Assembly: GCA_035550315.1 (NCBI GenBank)
Contig: DASZPL010000072.1
Coordinates: forward strand, 1 to 13,297
Reading direction: 5' to 3'
Length of the DNA stretch: 13,297 nt
From: DASZPL01 sp035550315
GTDB taxonomy: Bacteria > Actinomycetota > Actinomycetes > JAFAQI01
This document shows, one piece after another, positions 6,847 through 12,607 of the stretch. The position numbers and the translations under genes were made by a program. The notes below the pieces were generated by a model. It had not been told where the DNA came from and did not search any database. It saw nothing but the letters and a program-made list of their open reading frames with translations. Every line of letters starts with the position of its first letter. The first letter of the stretch is position 1.

Positions 6847-7914
6847 TCACGCCGCGATGTCGGCGAACGCCGGCAGGTCGATGGCAGGTCGAAGCGGCGG
6901 CAGCGCCTCGAGCCGGCGACGGCGCACCCGTCGGCCGATCTGATGCGTGGCGTAGGCCGTGGCGCCGAGCGGGATCGGCATCCAGTACGCGATCGCGCGC
7001 CACGTCAGCACCCCGAGCGCGACGGCCACCCGCGAAGATCCGCCCGCGATCATCGCCGGGATCATCAGCCCCTCGCTGAGGCCCAGCCCGCTCGGCGTGA
7101 TCGGCAGCCAGGTGCCGAAGCACGCGATGCCGAAGGCGACGGCGAGTGCCTCCAAGCCGACGTGGGCGCCGCAGGCCCGCAGCGAAGCCCACAGCGCCAG
7201 CGCGTCGAGCGACCAGTTCGCCGCCGACCAGCCCGCTACCGACAGCAGCCGTCGAGGCTCGCGGGTGGCGTTGCGCACCGGTGCTTCCAGGTGCGCGCCG
7301 TAGAAGCTGCCGGCCCGGTCCGCGACCGCAGCTCCCAGCCAGGGCAGGCGTCGTACGCCGCGGTCGAGCCGGCGTCGTGCTCCTGGTCGGCGGATCGCGA
7401 CGCAGGCCAGGAACATGGCGGTGACCAGCGTTGCGGCGAGGCTGATCAGCGGAACGCTCCACGGTGTGAAACCGCTGACCACTCCGCCCGCGACGAGCCC
7501 GCCGAGAAGCAGCGTGTAGAGCGTCACGGCCGAGGCGAGTCCTTGGGCGAACTTGGTGAACGCGGCGTCGCCGCCGGGCACTCCCTCGTCGACGAGCATC
7601 CGCCAGGCCAGCGCCGTGCCCGCGGCCCCGCCGTCGGGCACACAGTGGCCCAACGCGATCGCGCTGAGGTCGACGCACACGATCTTCGGGTACGCCGGCC
7701 GGACCGAGCGCGCGAGCATCGTGCGGGTGGCGAAGGTGTACGCCGCGAGCGACCCGAGCTCGGCGCACAGCGCGACCGGCAGCCAGGAGTTGTCGACGTC
7801 GAGCAGCTGCCGTAGCGATCCGGCGGAGCCGCGCAGCTGAGGCACCACCAGGAGCCAGACCGCGACCGCGAGCGCGGCGAGCTGGGCGGCGGTGCGGATC
7901 GGTCGGCTGCGCAT
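6847..7914 (-). CDS. UPF0104 / lysylphosphatidylglycerol-synthase TM-type flippase-like protein
   Basis: A 355-aa polytopic inner-membrane protein of the UPF0104/AglD family (PF03706), the membrane region found in MprF lysyl-phosphatidylglycerol synthases and related lipid flippases. Family landmarks are the CVPDGGAAGTALAWRML segment (91-107) and the PITPSGLGLSEGLM signature (271-284, normally P-x-P-G-G-x-G-x-x-E). Hydrophobic helices are visible near 10-25, 44-62, 123-146, 152-173, 254-270, 281-302 and 305-320. There is no soluble aminoacyl-transferase domain, so this is the stand-alone form, whose role is generally unknown and may be lipid or glycolipid translocation. The start is ATG at 7914, 9 nt after the stop of the COG4705-like gene, implying coupled translation. 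The C-terminus is short and basic (RRVRRRR) and cytoplasmic. Confidence 0.85.
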   Translation of the reverse strand: MRSRPIRTAAQLAALAVAVWLLVVPQLRGSAGSLRQLLDVDNSWLPVALCAELGSLAAYTFATRTMLARSVRPAYPKIVCVDLSAIALGHCVPDGGAAGTALAWRMLVDEGVPGGDAAFTKFAQGLASAVTLYTLLLGGLVAGGVVSGFTPWSVPLISLAATLVTAMFLACVAIRRPGARRRLDRGVRRLPWLGAAVADRAGSFYGAHLEAPVRNATREPRRLLSVAGWSAANWSLDALALWASLRACGAHVGLEALAVAFGIACFGTWLPITPSGLGLSEGLMIPAMIAGGSSRVAVALGVLTWRAIAYWMPIPLGATAYATHQIGRRVRRRRLEALPPLRPAIDLPAFADIAA

Positions 7915-7923
7915 CGGCCCTGC

Positions 7924-8814
7924 CTAGTCGGTGGCGGTCTCGACCGCCGCCACACCCGGAAGGTGTGGATGCGGCAGGTGCGGATGCGGCGCGTGCGGAT
8001 GGGCGTGGTGTGGCCGGCTCGTGACCGCGTCGCGTTCGCGGCGGGCGAGGACGGCAACCAGCGTCGTCATCACGACGGCGAGCACCATCCAGACCGGCCA
8101 GGTGCCGAAACCCAGCCCGCCGGCGCTCTTGGGATAGTCGGCCCAGTCGGCGAACGAGGCGCCGAGCGGGCGGGTGATCACGTACGCGGACCAGAACGTG
8201 AAGATCGGGTTCGCGCCGAACCGGTAGGCGATGGCGGGAATCGCGATCACGCCGAGGAACATCAGGCCGGAGGAGAAGAACCCGAGCTTGAGATCGGTCG
8301 CGGTCCAGTCGCCGGTGGCGGTGCCGAGCGCGAAGGTGGCGAGCACCGTCGCCCAGTAGAAGCGCTCCCGCCGCCGGCTGTCGATCGTGTGGATCGACAG
8401 GGTGTGCTCGTTCACCCACCACCGCCAGAACACCAGCGCCAGCACGACCGCGTAGAACGCCGTCGTGTAGCCGTAGGGGATCCCCAGGAACTGGTGCAGC
8501 GAGTCGGCCCCCATCGTGCCGAACGTGGCGACCATCGCGATCGCGAACCAGTACGCCGCCGTCTGGTAGGCCCTGGTGCGGAACTGGATGCGCAGCGCGA
8601 CGATCAGCGCCGCCAGCGAGGCGATGGCCCCCAGCGCCGGCCAGACCAGGCCGTTGCCGCCGTCGAGCCAGTCGGCGAGGGCCTCACCCATCGCGGTGCT
8701 CGTCACCTTGATCACCCAGAACAGCACTGTGATCTGCGGGACCTTCACGGCGAGCGGTGCCGGCGCGTCGCCTTCGAACACGGCGGACAGGGCGTGGGTC
8801 AGGCGGCGGCGCAT
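7924..8814 (-). CDS. COG4705-like membrane protein, fourfold repeat and His-rich tail
   Basis: A 296-aa membrane protein resembling the uncharacterised COG4705 group. Four copies of [FY]-W-x9-G-x3-[AG]-D align without gaps: W33/G43/D48, W89/G99/D104, W154/G164/D169 and W208/G218/D223, as in FWVIKVTSTAMGEALAD and FWSAYVITRPLGASFAD. About eight hydrophobic segments are visible, the last near 238-257. After RRERD the protein ends in a His/Pro-rich tail (268-286) with eight histidines in units such as PHPHL, a plausible metal-binding extension. Four aspartates at equivalent membrane positions suggest cation handling; that is inference. The start is ATG at 8814, with TAGGA 9 nt upstream. It lies 40 nt after the heme-like gene and 9 nt before the flippase-like gene, clearly one operon. 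Biochemical function is unknown. Confidence 0.82.
   Translation of the reverse strand: MRRRLTHALSAVFEGDAPAPLAVKVPQITVLFWVIKVTSTAMGEALADWLDGGNGLVWPALGAIASLAALIVALRIQFRTRAYQTAAYWFAIAMVATFGTMGADSLHQFLGIPYGYTTAFYAVVLALVFWRWWVNEHTLSIHTIDSRRRERFYWATVLATFALGTATGDWTATDLKLGFFSSGLMFLGVIAIPAIAYRFGANPIFTFWSAYVITRPLGASFADWADYPKSAGGLGFGTWPVWMVLAVVMTTLVAVLARRERDAVTSRPHHAHPHAPHPHLPHPHLPGVAAVETATD
7962..8010 (-). repeat. 15-nt tandem repeat encoding the His/Pro tail
   Basis: Three 15-nt units (7962-7976, 7977-7991, 7992-8006; first unit GGTGTGGATGCGGCA on the plus strand) plus a partial fourth lie in the 3' end of the COG4705-like gene. Read on the minus strand they give pentapeptides PHPHL, PHPHL and AHPHA. 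The repeat is in frame and probably arose by slippage. Unit number may vary between strains. Confidence 0.75.
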
Positions 8815-8854
8815 CAGTGCGATTCCTATCGGTGGTCGCTGCGTCGGGTCGGCC

Positions 8855-9475
8855 TCACTTGCCAGCCCCCAGTGCAGCAGTCGAATGGGCGGTCCAGTCG
8901 ACGCCTACGTGAAGCACAAGAAAACCTGTGGTGACAGCGATCCCCGCGGTGAGCCCGATGACGGCGAGGCGAAGGGCTCCACCGGGCACGTGCTGACGGC
9001 CGCCGACGCGGCTCACGTGGCGCAACGCCGGAAGCACCCGCGCGAGCAGGTGCGGCCCGGCCAGCGAGATCCAGGCGATGGCGGCGATCTGGTGAAGGGT
9101 GAGCGGGCTGATGCCGAAACCCGCGACCGCCGTGAAAGGCTGGTGCGCCCCGCGGCCGATGAAGGCAAGGGCCAGGCCGGTCCCGAGCAGCGCGAGACTG
9201 CTGACGATGACGAGCGGCGCCAGGAGCCGAAGCGCCAGGGGTGGCTTCCCTGCCGAGACGTACGGGTGGCAGCCGCGGTAGAAGCGCGTCATGCGCCACC
9301 CGGTGGTCGCGAGCTTCAACAGCACCAGCGGCACGAGGACGCCGCCGACGAACAGGTGGACGCTGATCAGGCTGCCCAGGGCCAGCAGCGTGACGCCCTG
9401 CAGCGCCACCAGGCCGAGAATCAGCAAGCCGGTCCAGGCGGTCAGCCGCGCGTTGCCCGCCGGGTTCGCGTCCAC
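8855..9475 (-). CDS. 5-TM membrane protein with cytochrome-b-like histidines
   Basis: A 206-aa membrane protein with helices near 12-34, 37-56, 81-106, 127-148 and 168-190. Histidines lie within membrane segments: H40 (SVHLFVGG), H128 and H142 (LHQIAAIAWISLAGPHLL) and H189. H128 and H142 are separated by exactly 13 residues in one helix, the spacing of heme ligands in cytochrome b and ferric-reductase helices. The loop GWRMTRFYRGCHPY followed by GKPPLALRLLAP fits a group of actinobacterial membrane proteins I associate with b-type cytochromes, but I do not recognise a named family. A role as a heme-dependent electron carrier or reductase is inference. The start is GTG at 9475, without a Shine-Dalgarno sequence but 6 nt after a TAGCGT box. 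It is the first gene of the five-gene membrane operon and divergent from the sensor kinase. Confidence 0.8.
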   Translation of the reverse strand: MDANPAGNARLTAWTGLLILGLVALQGVTLLALGSLISVHLFVGGVLVPLVLLKLATTGWRMTRFYRGCHPYVSAGKPPLALRLLAPLVIVSSLALLGTGLALAFIGRGAHQPFTAVAGFGISPLTLHQIAAIAWISLAGPHLLARVLPALRHVSRVGGRQHVPGGALRLAVIGLTAGIAVTTGFLVLHVGVDWTAHSTAALGAGK

Positions 9476-9481
9476 GTTGTG

Positions 9482-9487
9482 ACGCTA
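9482..9487 (-). promoter_or_regulatory. Putative -10 box of the membrane operon
   Basis: On the minus strand, TAGCGT (TAnnnT) ends 6 nt before the GTG at 9475. There is no Shine-Dalgarno sequence, so the operon's first gene is probably leaderless. The arrangement mirrors that of the divergent kinase gene. Confidence 0.45.
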
Positions 9488-9580
9488 GGGACCGACCGGG
9501 CGGATCGTCGTCGGCCTCCCGGCGTATCTGGAGCACGCCGCCTACATCGCAGGTCTCATTCGCCGCTGGCCCGCAATGCC

Positions 9581-9586
9581 TACCGT
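9581..9586 (+). promoter_or_regulatory. Putative -10 box of the two-component operon
   Basis: TACCGT (TAnnnT) ends 6 nt before the GTG at 9593, again without a Shine-Dalgarno sequence, pointing to leaderless expression. The -35 region is not recognisable. The 117-bp gap 9476-9592 would hold both divergent promoters; I see no strong operator palindrome in it. Confidence 0.45.
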
Positions 9587-9592
9587 TGATGC

Positions 9593-10810
9593 GTGGCGGG
9601 GAAGGACGATCAGGCGTCGATCGAGCGCGCCTGGCCGCTGGATGAGATGTGGGCGCCGCTCGCCCTCGTGCTGCGCTTCGCCGCCCGGCACCCGCTGCTG
9701 AGCAACCTCGCCGAGGTCCTCATCATCGACCTCGCCAGCGCGATCCCGCTCTTCGACGGCGACGAGAACCGCTGGTGGGTGTGGGTGCTCGACCAGCTGC
9801 TGATCGTGCCGCTGCTGGCGCGCCGGCGGGCGCCGAACTCCGTCTTCCTGGTGCTGAGCGCGCTCGCGTTCGTGCAGTGGCTCGCGCACGTGCCGCTCGC
9901 GGCGGACGTCAGTCTGCTCGTCGCGCTCTACACGGTTGCCGCTCGACGCAGCCGGCGGGAGGCCCTGGCCGCCTCCGCGATCCTCGAGGTCGGTGTCGTG
10001 TTGGCCTCGACCCGGTTCGTGCCCGCCAGCGACGGTCTCGCTGGCTCCTTGATCTTCCTTACCGGCCTGGTGACGGCGGCCCTGTTCGGCGGGGTGGCGT
10101 GGCGTAGCCACGTCGCTCACCTCGACGCGGTCGTGGACCGCGCGGCGCAGCTGGAGCGGGAACGCGATCAGCAGGCGCGCCTCGCGGTCATCGCGGAGCG
10201 CACCCGGATCGCCCGCGAGATGCACGACATCGTCGCGCACAGCCTGTCGGTCGTGGTCGCGCTCTCGGATGGCGCGGCGCTGACCAACCAGAGCGATCCG
10301 GCGGAGGCGACCGAGGCGATGCGGCAAGCCTCCGAGGTGGGCCGGCAGGCGCTGTCCGAGATGCGGCGCCTGCTCGGCGTGCTGCGCGACGACAGCGACG
10401 ACGCGCCGTTGGCGCCGCAGCCCGGCCTGGCCGAGATCGGTGGTCTCATCGACCAGGTCCGCGCGGTCGGGCTGTCGGCCGACATCAGTACGGCGGGCGA
10501 CCCGCGCCCGCTGCCGCCGACCGAGGACGCTGCGGCGTACCGGATCGTGCAGGAGAGCCTGACCAACGCGCTCAAGCATGCGAGGGAGGCCACCCGGGTC
10601 GACGTCGCGCTCGAGTGGACGGCCGGCCTGCTGCGGGTCGAGGTGTGTGACGACGGCAGGGGCAGTGAGCCCACCGGCGGCGCCGGTCACGGCCTGGTCG
10701 GGATGTCGGAACGCGTCGCGATCTTCGGCGGCGGGATCGAGGCGGGTCCGCTGCCCGGCCGGGGCTGGCGGGTGTCGGCGTGGCTTCCGCTGCCGGCCAC
10801 GGCGCCGTGA
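9593..10810 (+). CDS. NarL-family sensor histidine kinase
   Basis: A 405-aa membrane sensor kinase of a two-component system. The N-terminus is a sensor of five or six hydrophobic helices (about 40-170) with little periplasmic loop, so it probably reads a membrane or intramembrane signal. A short coiled linker (178-200, AQLERERDQQARL) leads to the HisKA_3 dimerisation domain with phosphorylated His211 in REMHDIVAHSLSVV. The ATPase domain follows: N box IVQESLTNALKHA (N325), G1 box DDGRG (353-357) and G2 box GAGHGLVGM (363-371). All key residues are present. Start GTG at 9593 fits the TACCGT box; an ATG at 9589 is out of frame. The stop TGA overlaps the regulator start (GTGA), so the two are co-translated. 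It is divergent from the membrane operon, its likely but unproven target. Confidence 0.93.
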   Translation: MAGKDDQASIERAWPLDEMWAPLALVLRFAARHPLLSNLAEVLIIDLASAIPLFDGDENRWWVWVLDQLLIVPLLARRRAPNSVFLVLSALAFVQWLAHVPLAADVSLLVALYTVAARRSRREALAASAILEVGVVLASTRFVPASDGLAGSLIFLTGLVTAALFGGVAWRSHVAHLDAVVDRAAQLERERDQQARLAVIAERTRIAREMHDIVAHSLSVVVALSDGAALTNQSDPAEATEAMRQASEVGRQALSEMRRLLGVLRDDSDDAPLAPQPGLAEIGGLIDQVRAVGLSADISTAGDPRPLPPTEDAAAYRIVQESLTNALKHAREATRVDVALEWTAGLLRVEVCDDGRGSEPTGGAGHGLVGMSERVAIFGGGIEAGPLPGRGWRVSAWLPLPATAP

Positions 10811-11487
10811 CGATCCGGGTCCTGATTGCCGACGACCAGCCGCTGATGCGGACCGGGTTCCGGATGATCCTGCACGCCACGGACGACATACGCGTCGTCG
10901 GCGAGGCCAGCGACGGCAGCGCGGCCGCGACGGCGGCGGCGGAGCTCGAGCCGGACGTCGTCTTGATGGACGTCCGCATGCCGGGGACGGACGGGATCGA
11001 AGGCACCCGCCGGATCGTCGCCGAGGTGCCGGGCAGTCGGGTCCTGATCCTCACGACGTTCGACCTCGACGAGTACGCCTTCACCGCGTTGCGCGCCGGG
11101 GCGAGCGGCTTCCTGCTCAAGGACGTCCCGCCGGACCAGCTGGTGGAGGCGATCCGGGCAGTGGCGTCCGGGGACGCGGTCGTCTCGCCGCGCGTCACGC
11201 GCCAGCTGTTGGACCGCTACGCCCCGTCGTTGCCGGCTGGCGCGGATGGGGGGCCGATGGTCCACCCGTTGCTGGCGAAGCTGACCGATCGCGAGGGAGA
11301 GGTACTGCTCGCGCTCGCGCGTGGCCTGTCCAACGCGGAGATCGCGGATCTGCTCGTGCTGTCGGAGAAGACCGTCAAGACGCACGTGACGCGGATCCTC
11401 GCCAAGCTCGGCCTGCGCGACCGGGTGCAAGCGGTGGTGCTGGCGTACGAGCAGAGGCTGGTGTTGCCGGGGATGCAGGAGGGGTGA
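10807..11487 (+). CDS. NarL/LuxR-family response regulator
   Basis: A 226-aa DNA-binding response regulator, partner of the kinase upstream. The receiver domain (about 1-120) has acidic pocket D9/D10, phospho-acceptor D55 in VVLMDVRMPG, T83/T84 and K105 in LLKD. The LuxR-type helix-turn-helix (about 155-217) reads LTDREGEVLLALARGLSNAEIA, then LSEKTVKTHVTRILAKLGLRDR, with the conserved recognition helix. I start it at GTG 10807, which overlaps the kinase stop and gives the usual TIRVLIADDQ opening; an ATG at 10780 in the same frame would add nine residues unlike the family. The target operon is not known. Candidates are the divergent membrane genes and the small gene that follows. Confidence 0.93.
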   Translation: MTIRVLIADDQPLMRTGFRMILHATDDIRVVGEASDGSAAATAAAELEPDVVLMDVRMPGTDGIEGTRRIVAEVPGSRVLILTTFDLDEYAFTALRAGASGFLLKDVPPDQLVEAIRAVASGDAVVSPRVTRQLLDRYAPSLPAGADGGPMVHPLLAKLTDREGEVLLALARGLSNAEIADLLVLSEKTVKTHVTRILAKLGLRDRVQAVVLAYEQRLVLPGMQEG

Positions 11488-11510
11488 CGCGCCGGGGACG
11501 TTTTTCGGCT

Positions 11511-11516
11511 TACATT
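11511..11516 (+). promoter_or_regulatory. Possible -10 box ahead of the small zinc-ribbon gene
   Basis: TACATT lies in an unusually AT-rich patch (11501-11517, with five T in a row) inside very GC-rich DNA, downstream of the response regulator. Transcription from here would give a leader of about 80 nt. No convincing -35 box is seen. Confidence 0.35.
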
Positions 11517-11562
11517 TGCCGCCCGGCTCCCGCGCTGGAGATGATGGGGCTCTTCCCCCCTA

Positions 11563-11575
11563 TTGGCTGGGCCAA
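11563..11575. promoter_or_regulatory. Short palindrome TTGGC-N3-GCCAA, possible operator
   Basis: A perfect 5-bp dyad, TTGGCTGGGCCAA, lies 28 nt before the GTG of the small gene, in a leader that also holds small G/C hairpins (GGGG-CTCTT-CCCC at 11546-11558). It may be a protein site or part of a folded leader RNA. It is short enough to be chance. Confidence 0.3.
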
Positions 11576-11585
11576 ACGGCCACGC

Positions 11586-11594
11586 AGGAGGAGG
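11586..11594 (+). promoter_or_regulatory. Strong ribosome binding site for the 60-aa gene
   Basis: AGGAGGAGG contains the full anti-Shine-Dalgarno complement and ends 9 nt before the GTG at 11604. It is the best ribosome binding site in the window and decides the start of this short gene. Confidence 0.7.
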
Positions 11595-11603
11595 TTCGGG
11601 GCG

Positions 11604-11786
11604 GTGCGTGAGTCAGCGATTCGCTTGAGCGACGCGCATCAGGTGGACGGCCCGATGTGGCGGATGCGCACCGAGGACGACGTCCGGGCCGCGGCGGTGA
11701 TCGCCTGCATCACCGGTCCGGGTCACGACTGGATGTCCCGCTTCATGCGCCGGTCGCGTTGCCGCCGTTGTGGGGTCAGCAAGTAG
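11604..11786 (+). CDS. 60-aa zinc-ribbon-like small protein
   Basis: A short, basic protein I do not recognise. It has a possible C-x5-H ... C-x2-C metal site: C35 (IACITGPGHDW, with H41) and C53/C56 (RCRRCGV), so it may be a small CHCC zinc ribbon. The first half (MRESAIRLSDAHQVDGPMWRMR) has no known motif. There is no signal peptide or membrane helix. The start is GTG at 11604, chosen for the AGGAGGAGG 9 nt upstream. It lies 116 nt after the response regulator on the same strand, so it could be a read-through member of that operon or have its own promoter. It ends convergent with the secreted TIM-barrel gene. Reality of the gene is supported by the ribosome binding site and motif; function is unknown. 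Confidence 0.65.
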   Translation: MRESAIRLSDAHQVDGPMWRMRTEDDVRAAAVIACITGPGHDWMSRFMRRSRCRRCGVSK

Positions 11787-11810
11787 CACTGCCGCGAGGG
11801 GTGGCGTGCT
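11785..11810. terminator. Possible bidirectional terminator hairpin
   Basis: AGCAC (11785-11789) pairs with GTGCT (11806-11810), extended inward by GCC/GGC with one bulged T and a 9-nt loop. It spans the 23-nt gap between two convergent stop codons, the expected place for a shared terminator. There is no T-run, and stability is modest. Confidence 0.35.
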
Positions 11811-12586
11811 CAGCACACCAGGTCGTGGTCGACGCCGCGGCTGATCCACTGCGCCAGCAGTGCCCGGCCCCCGGTGATGGAGTGCGCCAGGCAGTTCTCG
11901 CTGGCGTGAGCGCGGCTGCCGGCTCCGCCGCCCCACACGGGGATCGTCGAGAACGACCGGGTGTCACCGGTGATCTCCCACCACCACACCGTCTCGGTGT
12001 AGATGCCGACCGCGACGTGTGGCTTCGAACGAAGTGCACGCAGCGCGCCCCTGATCACCGCGATGTTGGCGGCCACCCCCTTCGCGCCGTACCCCCAGGT
12101 GTTGTCGACCTCGACGTCGAGCCACCACCGGCCCGCCCCTGAGGCGCCGATCGACCGTACGTAGTCCCAGGCGTTCGCGGCCGCCTCGAACCCGTAGTCG
12201 TAGGCGCAGCCGACGTTGTACTTCGCGTGAGGCAGGCAGGTCTTCGGTCCGCCGAGGTTCCAGTGCGAGCTGCGGTGACCCGGGTCGGCGAGGTTCATGT
12301 AGTACTCGGGGCGGTAGGCCAGGCTGCTCGCCCAGGCGTACTCGGCGGCCAGGCAGGGCGAGGCGTAGTACGGCCGGCCCGCCGTGGTCGCGATGACTCC
12401 GAAGGCGGCGTTCGTCCCGAGCGTCGACGCGCACGAGGCGTCACCGACGTCGCGCCCGACGGCCCCGCTGACCGGGCCTCCTGACGGCACGCGGGCGAGT
12501 GTCGGTACGCCGGGCCCCGACCCGACCACACCGCCGATCAGAGCCGCCGCGATGACCCGCAGGATCGTCGACCACAACGTGAGCAC
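11810..12586 (-). CDS. Secreted DUF1906/GH25-like TIM-barrel protein
   Basis: A 258-aa exported protein. The N-terminus has a hydrophobic stretch (about 8-22, ILRVIAAALIGGVVG) and a likely cleavage after TLA (about 31). The mature part resembles actinobacterial secreted proteins with a GH25 or DUF1906-type barrel: FGVIATTAGRPYYASPCLAAEYAW (62-85), GCAYDYGFEAAANAW (126-140), the D-x-E pair in WWLDVEVDN (D157, E159), VAVGIYTE and the ending GVDHDLVC. Six cysteines (52, 78, 117, 127, 232 and the last residue, 258) suggest three disulfides. A muramidase or glycan-binding role is possible but unproven. The start is GTG at 12586, with no strong Shine-Dalgarno sequence; a TAGCGT box lies 8 nt upstream. 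It is 21 nt downstream of the GH8-like gene and probably shares its transcript. Confidence 0.78.
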   Translation of the reverse strand: MLTLWSTILRVIAAALIGGVVGSGPGVPTLARVPSGGPVSGAVGRDVGDASCASTLGTNAAFGVIATTAGRPYYASPCLAAEYAWASSLAYRPEYYMNLADPGHRSSHWNLGGPKTCLPHAKYNVGCAYDYGFEAAANAWDYVRSIGASGAGRWWLDVEVDNTWGYGAKGVAANIAVIRGALRALRSKPHVAVGIYTETVWWWEITGDTRSFSTIPVWGGGAGSRAHASENCLAHSITGGRALLAQWISRGVDHDLVC

Positions 12587-12594
12587 GCCATCCG

Positions 12595-12600
12595 ACGCTA
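12595..12600 (-). promoter_or_regulatory. Possible internal -10 box before the TIM-barrel gene
   Basis: TAGCGT on the minus strand ends 8 nt before the GTG at 12586, within the 21-nt gap after the GH8-like gene. It could give a leaderless internal transcript. It may be chance. Confidence 0.3.
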
Positions 12601-12607
12601 CCGCCGG

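Noticed and set aside
7962..8010. Tandem repeat as a CRISPR-like array
   Set aside because: Units are contiguous without spacers, in frame, and encode a His/Pro tail.
6181..8422. Long open frames of 544 codons (plus, 6181-7815) and 534 codons (minus, 6818-8422) across the membrane operon
   Set aside because: Translations are Arg/Pro/Ala noise; the overlapping frames give clean membrane proteins with family motifs.
9542..10690. 382-codon minus-strand open frame opposite the sensor kinase
   Set aside because: Composition is typical of antisense GC-rich frames; the plus strand has all kinase boxes.
11501..11505. T-run as an intrinsic terminator of the two-component operon
   Set aside because: No stable stem directly precedes it.
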